A DNA stretch of 64,000 nucleotides from Eriocheir sinensis (taxonomy: Eukaryota; Arthropoda; Malacostraca; Decapoda; Varunidae). Made by a program: the position numbers and the translations under genes. The stretch spans positions 2,085,674 through 2,149,673 of the forward strand of contig NC_066531.1 of NCBI RefSeq assembly GCF_024679095.1, written 5' to 3'. The number at the start of each line of letters is the position of its first letter. Positions within the stretch are counted from its first letter, which is position 1. This document shows positions 53,801 to 61,752 of the stretch, piece by piece. The notes under the pieces are model-generated. The model did not search any database and was not told where the DNA came from. It worked only from the letters and a program-made list of their open reading frames with translations.

Positions 53801-54714
53801 TCCACTCCGCCCGGGAATCGAACCCAGACTCTCTCGGTTGTGATCTGTGGTCATAGGCCGGAGAGAGACAGAAGGGGAAGGAATTATAGGAGAAGGGAAC
53901 AGAACCCAGGCTCTCTCGGTTGTGATCTGTGGTCATAGGCCGGAGAGAGACAGAAGGGGAAGGAGTTACAGGAGAAGGGAACAGACCCCAGGAGACAGGA
54001 CACAACCCCTGATTGATACCTGGTACCCATTCACTGCTGGGTGGACAGGGGCGTAGGGTATCGGAAAACCCGCCCAAAGTTTTCCACTCCGCCTGGGAAT
54101 CGAACCCGGGCTCTCTTGGTTGTGATCTGTGGTCATATGCCGGAGAGAGACAGAAGGGGAAGGAATTATAGGAGAAGGGAACAGACCCCAGGAGACGGGA
54201 CACAACCCCTAATCAATACCTGGTACCCATTCACTGCTGGGCGGACAGGGGCGTAGGGTATCGGAAAAGTCGCCCAAAGTTTTCCACCCCGCCCGGGAAT
54301 CGAACCCGGGCTCTCTTGGTTGTGATCTGTGGTCATATGCCGGAGAGAGACAGAAGGGGAAGGAGTTACAGGAGAAGGGAACAGACCCCAGGAGACGGGA
54401 CACAACCCCTGATCAATACCTGGTACCCATTCACTGCTGGGCGGACAGGGGCGTAGGGTATCGGAAAACCCGCCCAAAGTTTTCCACTCCGCCCGGGAAT
54501 CGAACCCAGGCTCTCTCGGTTGTGATCTGAGTGTGCTAACCACTTCATTTTAGGGAGGCTGCTGTCTGAGGGTCAAAGAGCGCAAATATAATTGTAATAT
54601 AAGGTAGTGTTTGGTTTGTAAGAAAATGTACCTGTTTGGGGTAAAATCTTCATTCCTTTGCTTGAGGACCCCCGGCTGATGGCTGCTGCCTCTCCCAGAG
54701 CTTGCTCGCTTCAT
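40608..54714 (-). CDS. NDC80: NDC80/HEC1 kinetochore protein, 12 coding exons (gene-level entry)
   Basis: Spliced exons from the ATG at 54714 to a TAA at 40608-40610 give 1860 nt, 619 residues (human 642). The basic N-terminal tail begins MKRASSGRGSS (human MKRSSVSSGG), carrying Aurora B-like R/K-x-S sites. A calponin-homology domain follows (about 95-215), including the diagnostic VGSPHTWPAVLAMLVFLVD (human VGAPHTWPHIVAALVWLID). From about residue 240 the protein is predicted coiled coil to the C-terminus. NDC80 is known as the microtubule-binding head of the NDC80 complex (with NUF2, SPC24, SPC25) at the outer kinetochore. All twelve junctions are GT-AG with consistent phase. Introns hold SINEs, foldback elements and a polypyrimidine array. 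At least one 5' non-coding exon is implied by the acceptor at 54730. Confidence 0.94.
40925..42290 (-). mobile_element. Non-LTR retrotransposon 3' end with 56-bp array, reverse copy
   Basis: The same element as 19055-20030 in opposite orientation: 3' UTR at 40935-41080, ORF end (HAGKLWN segment) about 41080-41165, then about twenty 56-bp units. The unit consensus is identical to the other locus, but the copy number is doubled. No reverse transcriptase body remains upstream. Confidence 0.88.
42337..42452 (-). CDS. NDC80: NDC80 coding exon 11, coiled coil
   Basis: Residues 519-557 (EQMRLEETELLHKQIMEARK...). Acceptor tatctgcag, donor GA|gtgagt, phase 2 out. Confidence 0.88.
42565..43136. mobile_element. 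Foldback element with both arms
   Basis: TTAACCCAGTATCAGC at the left, GATACCACCGGGTTAA at the right, long inverted arms and about six 35-bp units. Orientation of units flips near 42940, making the centre itself palindromic. Confidence 0.76.
43207..43314 (-). CDS. NDC80: NDC80 coding exon 10, coiled coil
   Basis: Residues 483-518 (VKGVLQEKQTDSKKLETKLR...). The acceptor is embedded in a (CT)n tract, ctctctcag; donor GAG|gtaagg, phase 0. Confidence 0.88.
43318..43350. repeat. (GA)n microsatellite in NDC80 intron acceptor region
   Basis: On the transcribed strand it forms the CT-rich tract of the exon 10 acceptor. Confidence 0.85.
43470..44490 (-). mobile_element. SINE-A copy with about nine 88-bp tail units
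   Basis: Head at 44425-44490 with B-box GGTTCGATTCCCGG; the A-box is mutated (ccccaaccactgaa) and the 5' end lost. Only 24 bp separate it from the NDC80 exon 9 donor. Confidence 0.84.
44515..44760 (-). CDS. NDC80: NDC80 coding exon 9, coiled coil
   Basis: Residues 401-482 (VWQAELEISKIQPSIRISFD...). The segment EEWIGKLDLGDLADLITSY probably covers the loop that interrupts the coiled coil in NDC80. Acceptor ccccccaag, donor AAG|gtaaga, phase 0. Confidence 0.9.
44884..46332 (+). mobile_element. Nested Tigger/pogo-like element containing a polypyrimidine array
   Basis: Bounded by CAGTCATCCCCGG and GGGGGGTGACTG, imperfect terminal inverted repeats, with TA on each side as target duplication. Inside are a promoter-like stretch (two CCAAT boxes, two perfect TGACGTCA at about 45236 and 45253) and nearly 950 bp of CCTCC/CTCTGC repeats, then CCGCGAATACGCG-type text. 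No transposase. Long proline/serine or glycine/arginine frames here are low complexity. Confidence 0.8.
45283..46226. repeat. Polypyrimidine/polypurine array (CCTCCCTCCTCTCTGC-type)
   Basis: Nearly every base of the plus strand is C or T. The NDC80 transcript would carry the purine version (GGAGGGAGG). Irregular 28-60 bp subunits around CTCTGCCTCCCTCC. Confidence 0.95.
46560..47272 (-). repeat. Tandem array duplicating NDC80 exon 8 donor
   Basis: About nine units of 60-95 bp, each with the minus-strand text ggcagagatatccagagccag and most with gtgagttt or gtggggtt after it, separated by TCTATGTAAATCTATGTAAA. The unit is the end of exon 8, its donor and the following intron. Confidence 0.88.
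47273..47419 (-). CDS. NDC80: NDC80 coding exon 8, coiled coil
   Basis: Residues 352-400 (ICEEVDYLRKLQAQQSFSTA...). Acceptor cttcaacag, donor CAG|gtgagt, phase 0. The last ~21 nt of the exon plus donor are repeated about nine times downstream in the intron (46560-47272). Confidence 0.92.
47806..47850. repeat. (GT)n microsatellite
   Basis: Uninterrupted GT run in an NDC80 intron. Confidence 0.92.
47914..48039 (-). CDS. NDC80: NDC80 coding exon 7, coiled coil
   Basis: Residues 310-351 (CSDDLRKLQTYCQNLQVAID...). Acceptor gttttccag, donor ATG|gtacgt, phase 0. Confidence 0.9.
48265..48966 (-). mobile_element. SINE-A copy with about six 88-bp tail units
   Basis: Complete head at 48885-48966 with B-box GGTTCGATTCCCGG and A-box TGGTGCAGTGGTTAGC. 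Confidence 0.88.
49024..49173 (-). CDS. NDC80: NDC80 coding exon 6, coiled coil
   Basis: Residues 260-309 (EFCETLKADENVTEKDMEYL...), heptad-rich charged helix at the start of the coiled coil. Acceptor ttgtttcag, donor CAG|gtacgc, phase 0. Confidence 0.9.
49250..50052 (+). repeat. GGCATTTCC-family array, six ~135-bp units
   Basis: Units join core GGGCATTTCCAGGGGTAG to AACACTCATTAGTAAGACAT and CTGCCCAAGAACACCTATTT. It directly abuts a SINE-A at 50055, cutting the last unit. Confidence 0.87.
50055..50287 (-). mobile_element. SINE-A copy with a single tail unit
   Basis: Full head (A- and B-box) and body with only one partial 88-bp unit. It shows the basic, unexpanded form of the element. Confidence 0.87.
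50334..50533 (-). CDS. NDC80: NDC80 coding exon 5, CH domain signature
   Basis: Residues about 193-259. VGSPHTWPAVLAMLVFLVD is the family signature. After it come an acidic segment and FFSLYKCDDDEQIFSSLE. Acceptor cgtttcag, donor GAG|gtgagt. Confidence 0.96.
50718..51092. mobile_element. Foldback element, left arm lost
   Basis: Six 35-bp units and the right arm ending GCTGATACCGGGTCAA. It ends only 17 bp from the NDC80 exon 4 donor. Confidence 0.7.
51109..51229 (-). CDS. NDC80: NDC80 coding exon 4, CH domain
   Basis: Residues 153-193, FVYQHLESSYVLPTRYEEEI with PKLLKRLNYPL, equivalent to human [20 protein letters not shown]. Acceptor ccttttcag, donor CAG|gtacgt. Confidence 0.93.
51277..51645. 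mobile_element. Composite of SINE-B (plus) and SINE-A head (minus)
   Basis: 51277-51512 is SINE-B on the plus strand (AGTGGCTTAAAACTACCCAC, ATGGCGCCACTATAAACACT). 51540-51645 is the SINE-A head and body start on the minus strand with no 88-bp tail. The two tRNA-like promoters converge head-out. Confidence 0.8.
51795..51990. repeat. Dispersed repeat related to 14305-14480
   Basis: Ends GTTTTGATCGTTACGAATGG and ATCGATAACAGCCATTGGTG form an imperfect inverted pair, so this may be a small MITE. It ends 3 bp before the NDC80 exon 3 donor region. Confidence 0.45.
51998..52181 (-). CDS. NDC80: NDC80 coding exon 3, start of CH domain
   Basis: Residues about 91-152. Contains RPANDPAFKTQCINKILDFL and PSTNDFINIFT, corresponding to RPLNDKAFIQQCIRQL and PSVKDFLKIFT of the human CH domain. 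Acceptor cccttgcag, donor ACT|gtgagt. A tandem array abuts its acceptor (52186-52705). Confidence 0.93.
52186..52705 (-). repeat. ~88-bp tandem array abutting the NDC80 exon 3 acceptor
   Basis: Six units contain GGGAAATAAAATATACATGT, which is the pyrimidine tract of the real acceptor on the minus strand. The real AG itself is not copied, but a different ctgcag is present in each unit. Confidence 0.82.
52715..52910. repeat. Two-copy ~90-bp tandem repeat
   Basis: TTATGTCTATAGTCCCAGAA...GAGAACCAAGGATTTTT is present twice in a row. Confidence 0.85.
52930..53056 (-). mobile_element. SINE-B 3' fragment, reverse
   Basis: Reverse complement of ATGAGCCAGGAGAAGATGGC...AAACACTTGCC. Truncated. Confidence 0.75.
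53060..53190 (+). mobile_element. MITE (CAGGTAACTC family) right-end fragments
   Basis: Two successive right ends (CGTGAATCAAGAGTTACCTG and CGTGAATCCAGAGTTACCTG) in tandem. Confidence 0.7.
53212..53400 (-). CDS. NDC80: NDC80 coding exon 2
   Basis: Residues about 28-91 (RQSVGHAARRSNLQKMGQAD...), basic and Ser/Arg-rich. This continues the unstructured N-terminal tail that contacts microtubules and is phosphoregulated in other animals. Acceptor ccattcag, donor TAG|gtatgt. Confidence 0.87.
   Translation of the reverse strand, partial: AKCRPCCSEIQPPEDGSGRQCQASLQPRDARKHGEHVAPLAGLLSLHTNASQHHTLGPTEYQ
53590..54545 (-). mobile_element. SINE-A head-body tandem array (~240-bp units)
   Basis: Four to five units in which the tRNA-like head is cut at ggttgtga and joined to tctgtggtcatatg of the tail. 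Each unit is therefore head-body-tail without the A-box. Only the last one (54545) keeps gtgtgctaaccact. Confidence 0.82.
54632..54714 (-). CDS. NDC80: NDC80 coding exon 1 (start codon)
   Basis: Residues 1-28, MKRASSGRGSSHQPGVLKQR to TPN. Start chosen as the first ATG after a gttttttcag acceptor at 54731. It gives a tail like vertebrate NDC80. Donor CAG|gtacat, phase 2 out. Confidence 0.88.
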
Positions 54715-54839
54715 CCTGGCGGTGCTGGTTCTGAAAAAACAAACCATCATCAATATAAAAGGGGCAGCTGGTCTTTCAATCTGATCTTATGAGTTAGGGA
54801 TCCTGTCGTGTAGATGTTATTTCTCTCCCTCAACCCATC

Positions 54840-56085
54840 CTCCACAGATATGTCGCATCGAAAAGAAGCGTTTTTTGCCTTCACCAGAGCGCACAACAGC
54901 ACACTCACATCTCCACAATTCAGGCTTAGAATCAGTTCACACACACCTTGATATGTCGCATCGAAAAGAAGCGTTTTTTGCCTTCACCAGAGCGCACAAC
55001 AGCACACTCACAATCTCCACAATTCAGGCTTAGAATCAGTTCACACACACCTTGATATGTCGCGTCGAAAAGAAGCGTTTTTTGCCTTCACCAGAGCGCA
55101 CAACAGCACACTCACATCTCCACAATTCAGGCTTAGAATCAGTTCACACACACCTTGATATGTCGCATCGAAAAGTAGCGTTTTTTGGCTTCACCAGAGC
55201 GCACAACAGCACACTCACAATCTCCACAATTCAGGCTTAGAATCAGTTCACACACACCTTGATATGTCGCGTCGAAAAGAAGCGTTTTTTGGCTTCACCA
55301 GAGCGCACAACAGCACACTCACAAGCGCCACAATTCGGGCTTAGAATCAGTTAAAACACACCTTGATATGTCGCGTCGAAAAGAAGCGTTTTTTGCCTTC
55401 ACCAGAGCGCACAACAGCACACTCACAACTCCACAATTCAGGCTTAGAAACAGTTCACACACACCTTGATATGTCGTCGATTTAAAAGTAGCGTTTTTTG
55501 CCTTCACCAGAGCGCACAACAGCACACTCACATCTCCACAATTCAGGCTTAGAATCAGTTCACACACACCTTGATATGTCGCGTCGAAAAGAAGCGTTAT
55601 TTGCCTTCACCAGAGCGCACAACAGCACACTCACAACTCCACAATTCAGGCTTAGAATCAGTTCACACACACCTTGATATGTCGCGTCGAAAAGAAGCGT
55701 TTTTTGCCTTCACCAGAGCGCACAACAGCACACTCACAATCTCCACAATTCAGGCTTAGAATCAGTTCACACACACCTTGATATGTCGCGTCGAAAAGAA
55801 GCGTTTTTTGGCTTCACCAGAGCGCACAACAGCACACTCACATCTCCACAATTCAGGCTTAGAATCAGTTCACACACACCTTGATATGTCGCGTCGAAAA
55901 GTAGCGTTTTTTGCCTTCACCAGAGCGCACAACAGCACACTCACAATCTCCACAATTCAGGCTTAGAATCAGTTCACACACACCTTGATATGTCGCGTCG
56001 AAAAGTAGCGTTTTTTGGCTTCACCAGAGCGCACAACAGCACACTCACATCTCCACAATTCAGGCTTAGAATCAGTTCACACACA
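54840..56085. repeat. ~104-bp tandem array, twelve units
   Basis: Unit contains TTGATATGTCGCGTCGAAAA, TTCACCAGAGCGCACAACAG and AATTCAGGCTTAGAATCAGT. Between the NDC80 start exon and the candidate 5' exon. Confidence 0.9.
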
Positions 56086-56199
56086 CAAGTACCCTGGTAT
56101 CCATCTCTCAACTAAGTGAGTAGTGGGGGGGATTGTGGAGCTGCCCTATGTAGACCTCCCGGCCTCTTGCAGTTTCCCTATGTTCTTCTTATGTTCTTA

Positions 56200-57190
56200 A
56201 CTTGAAATTCAACACCCACACAGACCATATCAGAACACTGCGGTTCCTGCACACTTGACAGTAAACACATAGCTCATGACACACTTGTGAGACCAACACT
56301 GGAATACACCTCCATGGTGTCGGATACTCACACACACACAGAAACATTGATAGCTTAGAACAAATGAACACTAAGGCAGCTTTAGGTTCATTACAGACAA
56401 TTATACTCGAACGCCTGGCATCACAACATGGATCAAAGAACAGATACACACGGACCACATACACAGACAAGCACACAGACTTACACTTATATACAAGATC
56501 ACAAACACTCACATCACGGATCAAACACCAGATACACACAGACCACATACACAGACAAGCACACAGACTTACACTTAAGTACGAGATCACAAACACTCAC
56601 ATCACGGATCAAACACCAGAAACACACGGACCACATACACAGACAAGCACACAGACTTACACTTATATGTACAAGATCACAAACATCACATCACGGATCG
56701 AACACCAGATACACACAGACCACATACACAGACAAGCACACAGACTTACACTTATATACAAGATCACAAACACTCACATCACGGATCAAACAACAGATAC
56801 ACACAGACCACATACACAGACAAGCACACAGACTTACACTTATATGTACAAGATCACAAACACTCACATCGACCCACAGGCACACCTACACAACACAAAC
56901 ACTCAACAAACTCGTAACACACACACATACCAAACACATCACACCAACACTGACGCACACAAGCACGCACACTTTCCACGCACCACACACCACTGGAACA
57001 GCCTCCCTCAACAGACTGCGGTACAACAGACTCATTCAAAAAACATATATATACACTCGGCTCCTCCGTCCCCCCCCAACAGCCAACTCAAATACGCGTT
57101 ATGCACCTGTCCTATGGCTGCCCCGCGCATCATTAGTCCAGATCAAGGGGAATGTGCAGTTGAAAGCAGGCTACCCTCTCGTAAATAGTC
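56200..57190 (+). mobile_element. Non-LTR retrotransposon 3' fragment with internal ~120-bp repeats
   Basis: Translation begins HDTLVRPTLEYTSMVSDTHT with HRNIDSLEQMNTKAALG, a typical reverse transcriptase thumb region (RPxLEYxSxVWDP). Near the end it has TTHHWNSLPQQT, the common C-terminal WNSLP motif. Between them, about five repeats of DHIHRQAHRLTL-type text fill the frame. Confidence 0.75.
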
Positions 57191-57259
57191 CCCGAGAAGG
57201 TTGAACAGTTTGGCTCGGGCGACTACGAGGCCCCTGTGTTGGACGGCGAATTAAATCAA

Positions 57260-57540
57260 CTCCCATATTGCTGTAAATTCCTATCGCCATTACCTCCCTG
57301 TGCCCTTAATGAGTCCCTCTCCTGTCCCAGAATGTCCCAGAGTGCAGTGTTTCCTTAGGGTTGGTGCCTCGAACACTTGGGTATCAGGGTGTTGGGACAT
57401 TCACACCTTTTTGAATATATTCCTACAAACTCCTGTTGCCATTACCTCCCTGTGCCCTTAATGAATCCCTCTCCTGGCCCAGAATGTCCCGGAGTGCAGT
57501 GTTTCCTTAGGGTTGGTGCCTCGAACACTTGGGTATCGGG
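57260..57540. repeat. Two-copy ~150-bp duplication
   Basis: CCATTACCTCCCTGTGCCCT...GGTGCCTCGAACACTTGGGT occurs at 57288-57385 and 57438-57537. Confidence 0.85.
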
Positions 57541-57548
57541 ACGCTTAC

Positions 57549-57655
57549 TTTTAAATATGTCAACAAACGATGACGTCACTTCAGCCTTTGCAACGGAGCC
57601 ACCATCCTGCTCTTGCTCTTGCTGTACATCCACCCCGAGAGCGAATTATAGCCGC
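57549..57655 (-). promoter_or_regulatory. Candidate NDC80 5' non-coding exon and promoter edge
   Basis: On the minus strand this stretch starts with AATGGCGGC (YY1-like) and contains a perfect CRE (TGACGTCA, about 57570). It ends in a strong donor, AAAA|gtaagcg, at 57548. A short upstream ORF (MYSKSKSRMVAPLQRLK) is present. Splicing from here to the acceptor at 54731 would give an NDC80 5' UTR. This is inference from motifs only. Confidence 0.3.
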
Positions 57656-57799
57656 CATTAAGAGTTTTCTGGAATAGATGTGGTGTGTAGGAAATAGGAA
57701 ATTGGAGGATTTGTTATGGATACTGCTTGTTTTGTTTTATTTGTACAGGTTATGAAGGCTGGACTCTCCAACGGGTCACTATACAGCAAGAGCAAGAGC

Positions 57800-57965
57800 A
57801 AGAGCGAGCCAGATTGTCGTACTCAGCCTCTGATATTTCCGACTTCCGACCCAAAAACTGTCTCCTGGGCCCCAATAGCTAGATTCATTTATATATATCG
57901 TTAAAATAGTTAATTCCTGATGTTTCTTGGCAATAGCTAGGCGTCAGAGACCGGGAAATGCTATC
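57800..57965. mobile_element. Partial copy of the TCGTACTCAGC MITE
   Basis: Left end ATTGTCGTACTCAGCCTCTG and body identical to 58127-58280, but without the right terminus. Confidence 0.7.
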
Positions 57966-58126
57966 CAGTCCAGTAGGGAATGCAGTGGGATAGTCTATGT
58001 AACGGCTCCCACTTATGTCTTATTCTTGATTCTTGATTGTTGATTTGGCGTTGTTGTCTTTTAGTTTTGTTCTGTTTTCTTTTTTCTTCTGTTCCATATT
58101 CTTGTGATATATACCAACGTTACCAA

Positions 58127-58304
58127 ATTATCGTACTCAGCCTCTCATAATTCCGACCTCCGACCCAAAAACTGTTTCCTGGGGCCCAATAACTAGACTC
58201 ATTTATATATATCGTTAAAATAGTTAATTCCTGATGTTTCTTGGCAATAATTAAATAGTTAAGCGTCAGAAACCGGTATATATATATGCGCTGAGTACGA
58301 TAAT
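58127..58304. mobile_element. 178-bp MITE with 15-bp perfect inverted termini
   Basis: Starts ATTATCGTACTCAGC and ends GCTGAGTACGATAAT, exact reverse complements. The body carries TTCATTTATATATATCGTTA. Non-coding; a related partial copy lies 300 bp upstream. Confidence 0.82.
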
Positions 58305-58606
58305 CTAGCACCGGCGGGGCGTCATTAATCGTATATATATTTTATTTTATTTTACGTGAAACTCTTTAATTAGTGTCATGGTGCTGATTATGGATATATT
58401 AACATGTATATTCCTTGGGGGTTGGGATAGCCAGGTTCCTCCTCTCTCCTTTGTTGTGTAACCATATATAACTAACCTCTATTATATATAACTGGAATGG
58501 CTATATCTGTAATCCTGAAGCTGGTTAGAATCCTGGAATTATATTAGACATCAGTGTTTACCATCAATTATAATATAGTCAATGCCAACTGCTTTTCAAC
58601 ATTTTA

Positions 58607-59986
58607 ATGGACAAAATTGCTCGGTGGCCCTTTCCGGGCAATACTCAGGTCATTATCTATGCAGATGACATCCTTGTGCAATGCAGCAGTCCTGCTCTTC
58701 TCAGTTTAGCTTTGGAGCAGCTGTCAGCGCTGTGTGAACAAATGGGCCTTGTCATCAATGAAACTAAGACGAAATTTCAAGCCAGTGGGAGGAGAGTTTC
58801 TCATCTGCCCAGCATTAATGGCACTCCTTTAGCTAGAGTTCCTACATACAAGTACTTAGGCGCCCCTGTCGGCTTCCAGAAATCTGTGCAGAGCGTCACT
58901 CATGTTCAGAACATCTGCCTTCCTAGGTTAGCTCCTCTTAAGGTTTTGGCTAACAGGGGCCTTGGAGTCGGCATCCCTGTCCTCAGGATGTTTTACCTTT
59001 CTGTCGTCAGGTCCCTCATTGATTATGCTGCCCCTGTTTTGGTACAGTTTAGTGCGGCACAGCTTCACCCCTTGGAACTTATTCAAAATGAGGCCATGCG
59101 CCTCATTCTGGGGTGCCCCAGAACTGCAAAACTTGAGGTCATGAGGGCAGAACTGAATCTGCCTCGTGTTGTGGACAGAATCTGGGAAATTACTTGTCGC
59201 ACCGTCAGCCGCCTGCTTCGTGCTGGTGCAGTGCCCCTTCACCAGGCACTGGTAACTCTGCACCGTGACTCCAGGGCTCCTGTTGCCTCCTACCTTAGGA
59301 AAATTTATCTCATGTTAGCAGAGACGGGTGTGTTAGAAGCGTGCTTAGGCCTAGTTTACTCCCCGGCCCAACCTGCCTGGCCTCCCTATCGCGTCAGTGT
59401 AGACGTTGAACAACTCCCTTTCCCTAAACGTGATTGGCTTCCCCATGTCCTCCAGGATCACTTCATGGTCAAACTGTCCAAGTACCCCCGTGTTCGGGCT
59501 GTCCATGTGTACTGTGATGGCTCCGTGGATGGCAGCAGGTCGGGCTGTGGCGTGTTTATCCGGGATCACGCTTCCCCCACCCAGTACACTGACATTGAGG
59601 TCACCAGGCGGCTGCCGGGGTACCTGTCCTCGACCCGGCCTGAGCTGTATGCCATCCTTGAGGCTCTCCACACTGTAGCAGCTTTGCACGAAAATGTCTA
59701 CTTGTTTGTCGATAGCCAGGCTGCATTGCATGAACTTGTGTCCTCCTCCCCTGCCGACTGTGATCCTGTAGCTAAGTGCCTGACTGCCGTCCGTGCCCTT
59801 GAGGCCGCAGGTGCCACGGTCCACTTCACCTGGGTGCCCTCTCATGTGGGCATCCAGCACAATGAGAGGGCAGACTGCCTCAGTGCCTCGCTCGACGTGC
59901 CCTTCAGGGTGACACAGTGGACCCTGGCACTGACTATACGTTTAATAATTAGCTATGTTAAGAATAGACAGGCGTTGTTCACATGA
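58607..59986 (+). pseudogene. ORF2 fragment: reverse transcriptase C-terminal half plus RNase H
   Basis: 459 codons from the first Met. The reverse transcriptase fingers and the endonuclease domain are missing at the 5' end. RNase H spans about residues 290-430 with the D-E-D-D set intact. The reading frame is broken by an indel close to the stop, since the sense text continues in another frame (HDSIATQLRHCCDNG). Recently active by its low decay. Confidence 0.85.
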
Positions 59987-60356
59987 TAGCATTGCTACCC
60001 AACTCAGACACTGCTGTGACAATGGCAGCGCCAGCAGCCTCCACTATGTTGGTGTCTCCCAGCGCTGTGTTTACCCCTATGGGCGACACAGTGCCCCTCA
60101 GGATGTGGTAGCAATGCGCCTTAGGCTAGGCTATAGGTACTACTGGGAGGTTAGTAACTCCCCTGGTGTCTGCTGCACGCTCTGTGCCAGGCCGAGGGGC
60201 CACACACTGCATCACTATGTCATGGAATGCCCTCTCATTGCTAAGTTTAAGCCACGGGACTGCCTTGACCTGCCCCAGACAATTTGTTGGCTCCTGACCC
60301 ATGATGTCCTCCCTGCTATCCTCAAGGAACACCCTCAGTTTGCACCAAGGTGGTGA
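59955..60356 (+). pseudogene. ORF2 C-terminal part in shifted frame
   Basis: Continuation of the retrotransposon ORF2 after the frameshift. Residues include RLRLGYRYYWEVSNSPGVCC, TLCARPRG and HTLHHYVMECPLI, a CxxC...H...C pattern common at the C-terminus of RNase H-type elements. Ends APRW*. Confidence 0.8.
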
Positions 60357-60680
60357 TGCCGTGTGTGGCAGCCTGAACTACTGCCGTGCTATACAAGGCT
60401 GTCATCTCTGCAGTATTTTACTTTAAGGACTAGTATTTACTCTATCTCTGTACTCATTCCCATCTAGTGCTTGGGCAATGTTCTCCGTCCACACATTTTA
60501 TTGTCTTATTGTTCAGGGGGAGGTGCCGCCCCCTCCCTTGCTGTGCTTTCCTTCCTACCATTGTGTCTTTTTAATTTCATGGTGCTCCCTACACATGTAT
60601 TAATAGTTGTATAATGTCCTGCCTGGGGGTAGGGATGGCATGTTCCTCCCTTCTCCCTTATTGTTGATTGATTGATTGAT

Positions 60681-60760
60681 AGTTTATTGTTGCAGGTAAA
60701 CAACAAGGGAGAAGGGAGGTTACCTGCAACAATACACTATCAATCAATCACCTTCATGTT
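60681..60760 (-). repeat. Inverted copy of the retrotransposon 3' tail
   Basis: Contains TAGTTTATTGTTGCAGGTAA in reverse of the tail text, followed by AATCAATCA. The element's 3' end is thus mirrored and could form a hairpin. Confidence 0.65.
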
Positions 60761-61499
60761 CCAGTTATGATCGATATGATGACGGTATGATTTTTAAACT
60801 ATTAATGGGAGATATATATAACCATGGCAGCATATACTGAATTGTTATTTTTAAAGATAAAAGATGACTCGAATGTTCACTAAGGGGTTATATATATAAG
60901 CTATGTATCAGCGAGTAGAAAATATACCTGGGAGTCCTTATATATACTAAATTAATTATCCAGTGTCTCGTATAGTTAAAGCTTTGTGAAAGGAGTGATT
61001 TGGAAAGACCCAGAGTGCTCGACCATGACATTTTATAGACACGAATATATTTTTTTCTTTTCCGCCATACAACTCAGCGTGACTTCCTTCTAAATTACTA
61101 AAGGGAAAAAAATGGATGTTATTAATACTTTAGTCATTTGTTATATGTGTGTTTTAAGGTAATGACATCAGATATATGGTCCCGGAATCTGTCTTTGCAA
61201 CGGGTCCCGGATTTGCTTCTCACCCAATGTCAATGTTCTGGCGCATTAACTTTTACATTTTCTTTTGCAATATTCACTTAACATCTATATACTTTGTTTG
61301 AGAGAGAGATGGAGGCCTTCTAAATTCTATGTCTCTCCTTTTAGAGATATGGAGATCCGTGAAATTTTACCGAAACACCTAATGACTTAGATATTAACAA
61401 AACACAAGGAGATTTTCCACACTTAACATATAATCCGATATAAATACACTTAATTAAACGCCATCTGTTGAGAGGAGACAGCTCCATCGATTAGTCAAT
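60761..61499. other. AT-rich intergenic DNA, nothing recognised
   Basis: No exon, repeat family or RNA gene that I can support between the retrotransposon and the NAPA promoter. Confidence 0.5.
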
Positions 61500-61752
61500 A
61501 CTGGGAATAGACGACTTGAGGATAGAGACTTATAGAATCGGGTTCTCTGTAGCGGCGGGGAGTAGTACCGACGCCTCTGTAAACACCATCGAGTCTCTTT
61601 TGTTTCCCGCCGCGATGCTCACTTGTCTCCGAGCCGCCGCGGTGCACCACAACACACGGCGCTTATAGCCAAGGCAGACGAGGTTGGGGGAACGTCAAGC
61701 TGCAGGAGACAGGCGGCGCTCGACCTCTTTACTCCTCACCCACACGCCCACG
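61500..61752 (+). promoter_or_regulatory. Probable NAPA promoter and 5' leader
   Basis: A locally GC- and CpG-rich stretch in otherwise AT-rich DNA directly before the NAPA ATG. It contains an E2F-like TTTCCCGCC near 61600 and several CCGCC/GCGGC elements; no clear TATA box is visible. Promoter assignment is inference from composition and position. Confidence 0.5.

Larger units (their letters stand above)
58580..60680 (+). mobile_element. 5'-truncated RNase H-bearing non-LTR retrotransposon
   Basis: The frame opens at QLLFNILMDKIARW and runs through reverse transcriptase motif YADD (IIYADDILVQ, 58655-58680) and the thumb to an RNase H domain. RNase H residues CDGS, ELYAI, DSQAA and HNERAD are all present. 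The first frame stops at 59984. A +1/-1 shift near 59955-59990 leads into a second frame to 60356 ending PQFAPRW*, with a Cys/His cluster (CCTLC...H...C). The 3' UTR ends in (ATTG)n. An I/Jockey-group position is suggested by the downstream RNase H. Truncation and the frameshift make it non-autonomous. Confidence 0.9.

Noticed and set aside
56364..57204. Coding gene rich in Thr/His/Asp repeats
   Set aside because: Reverse transcriptase thumb text at the start, WNSLP motif at the end and tandem repeats between; two frames equally open.
58607..59986. Host gene of 459 codons
   Set aside because: YADD and RNase H motifs and the repeated 3' UTR identify it as a retrotransposon fragment.
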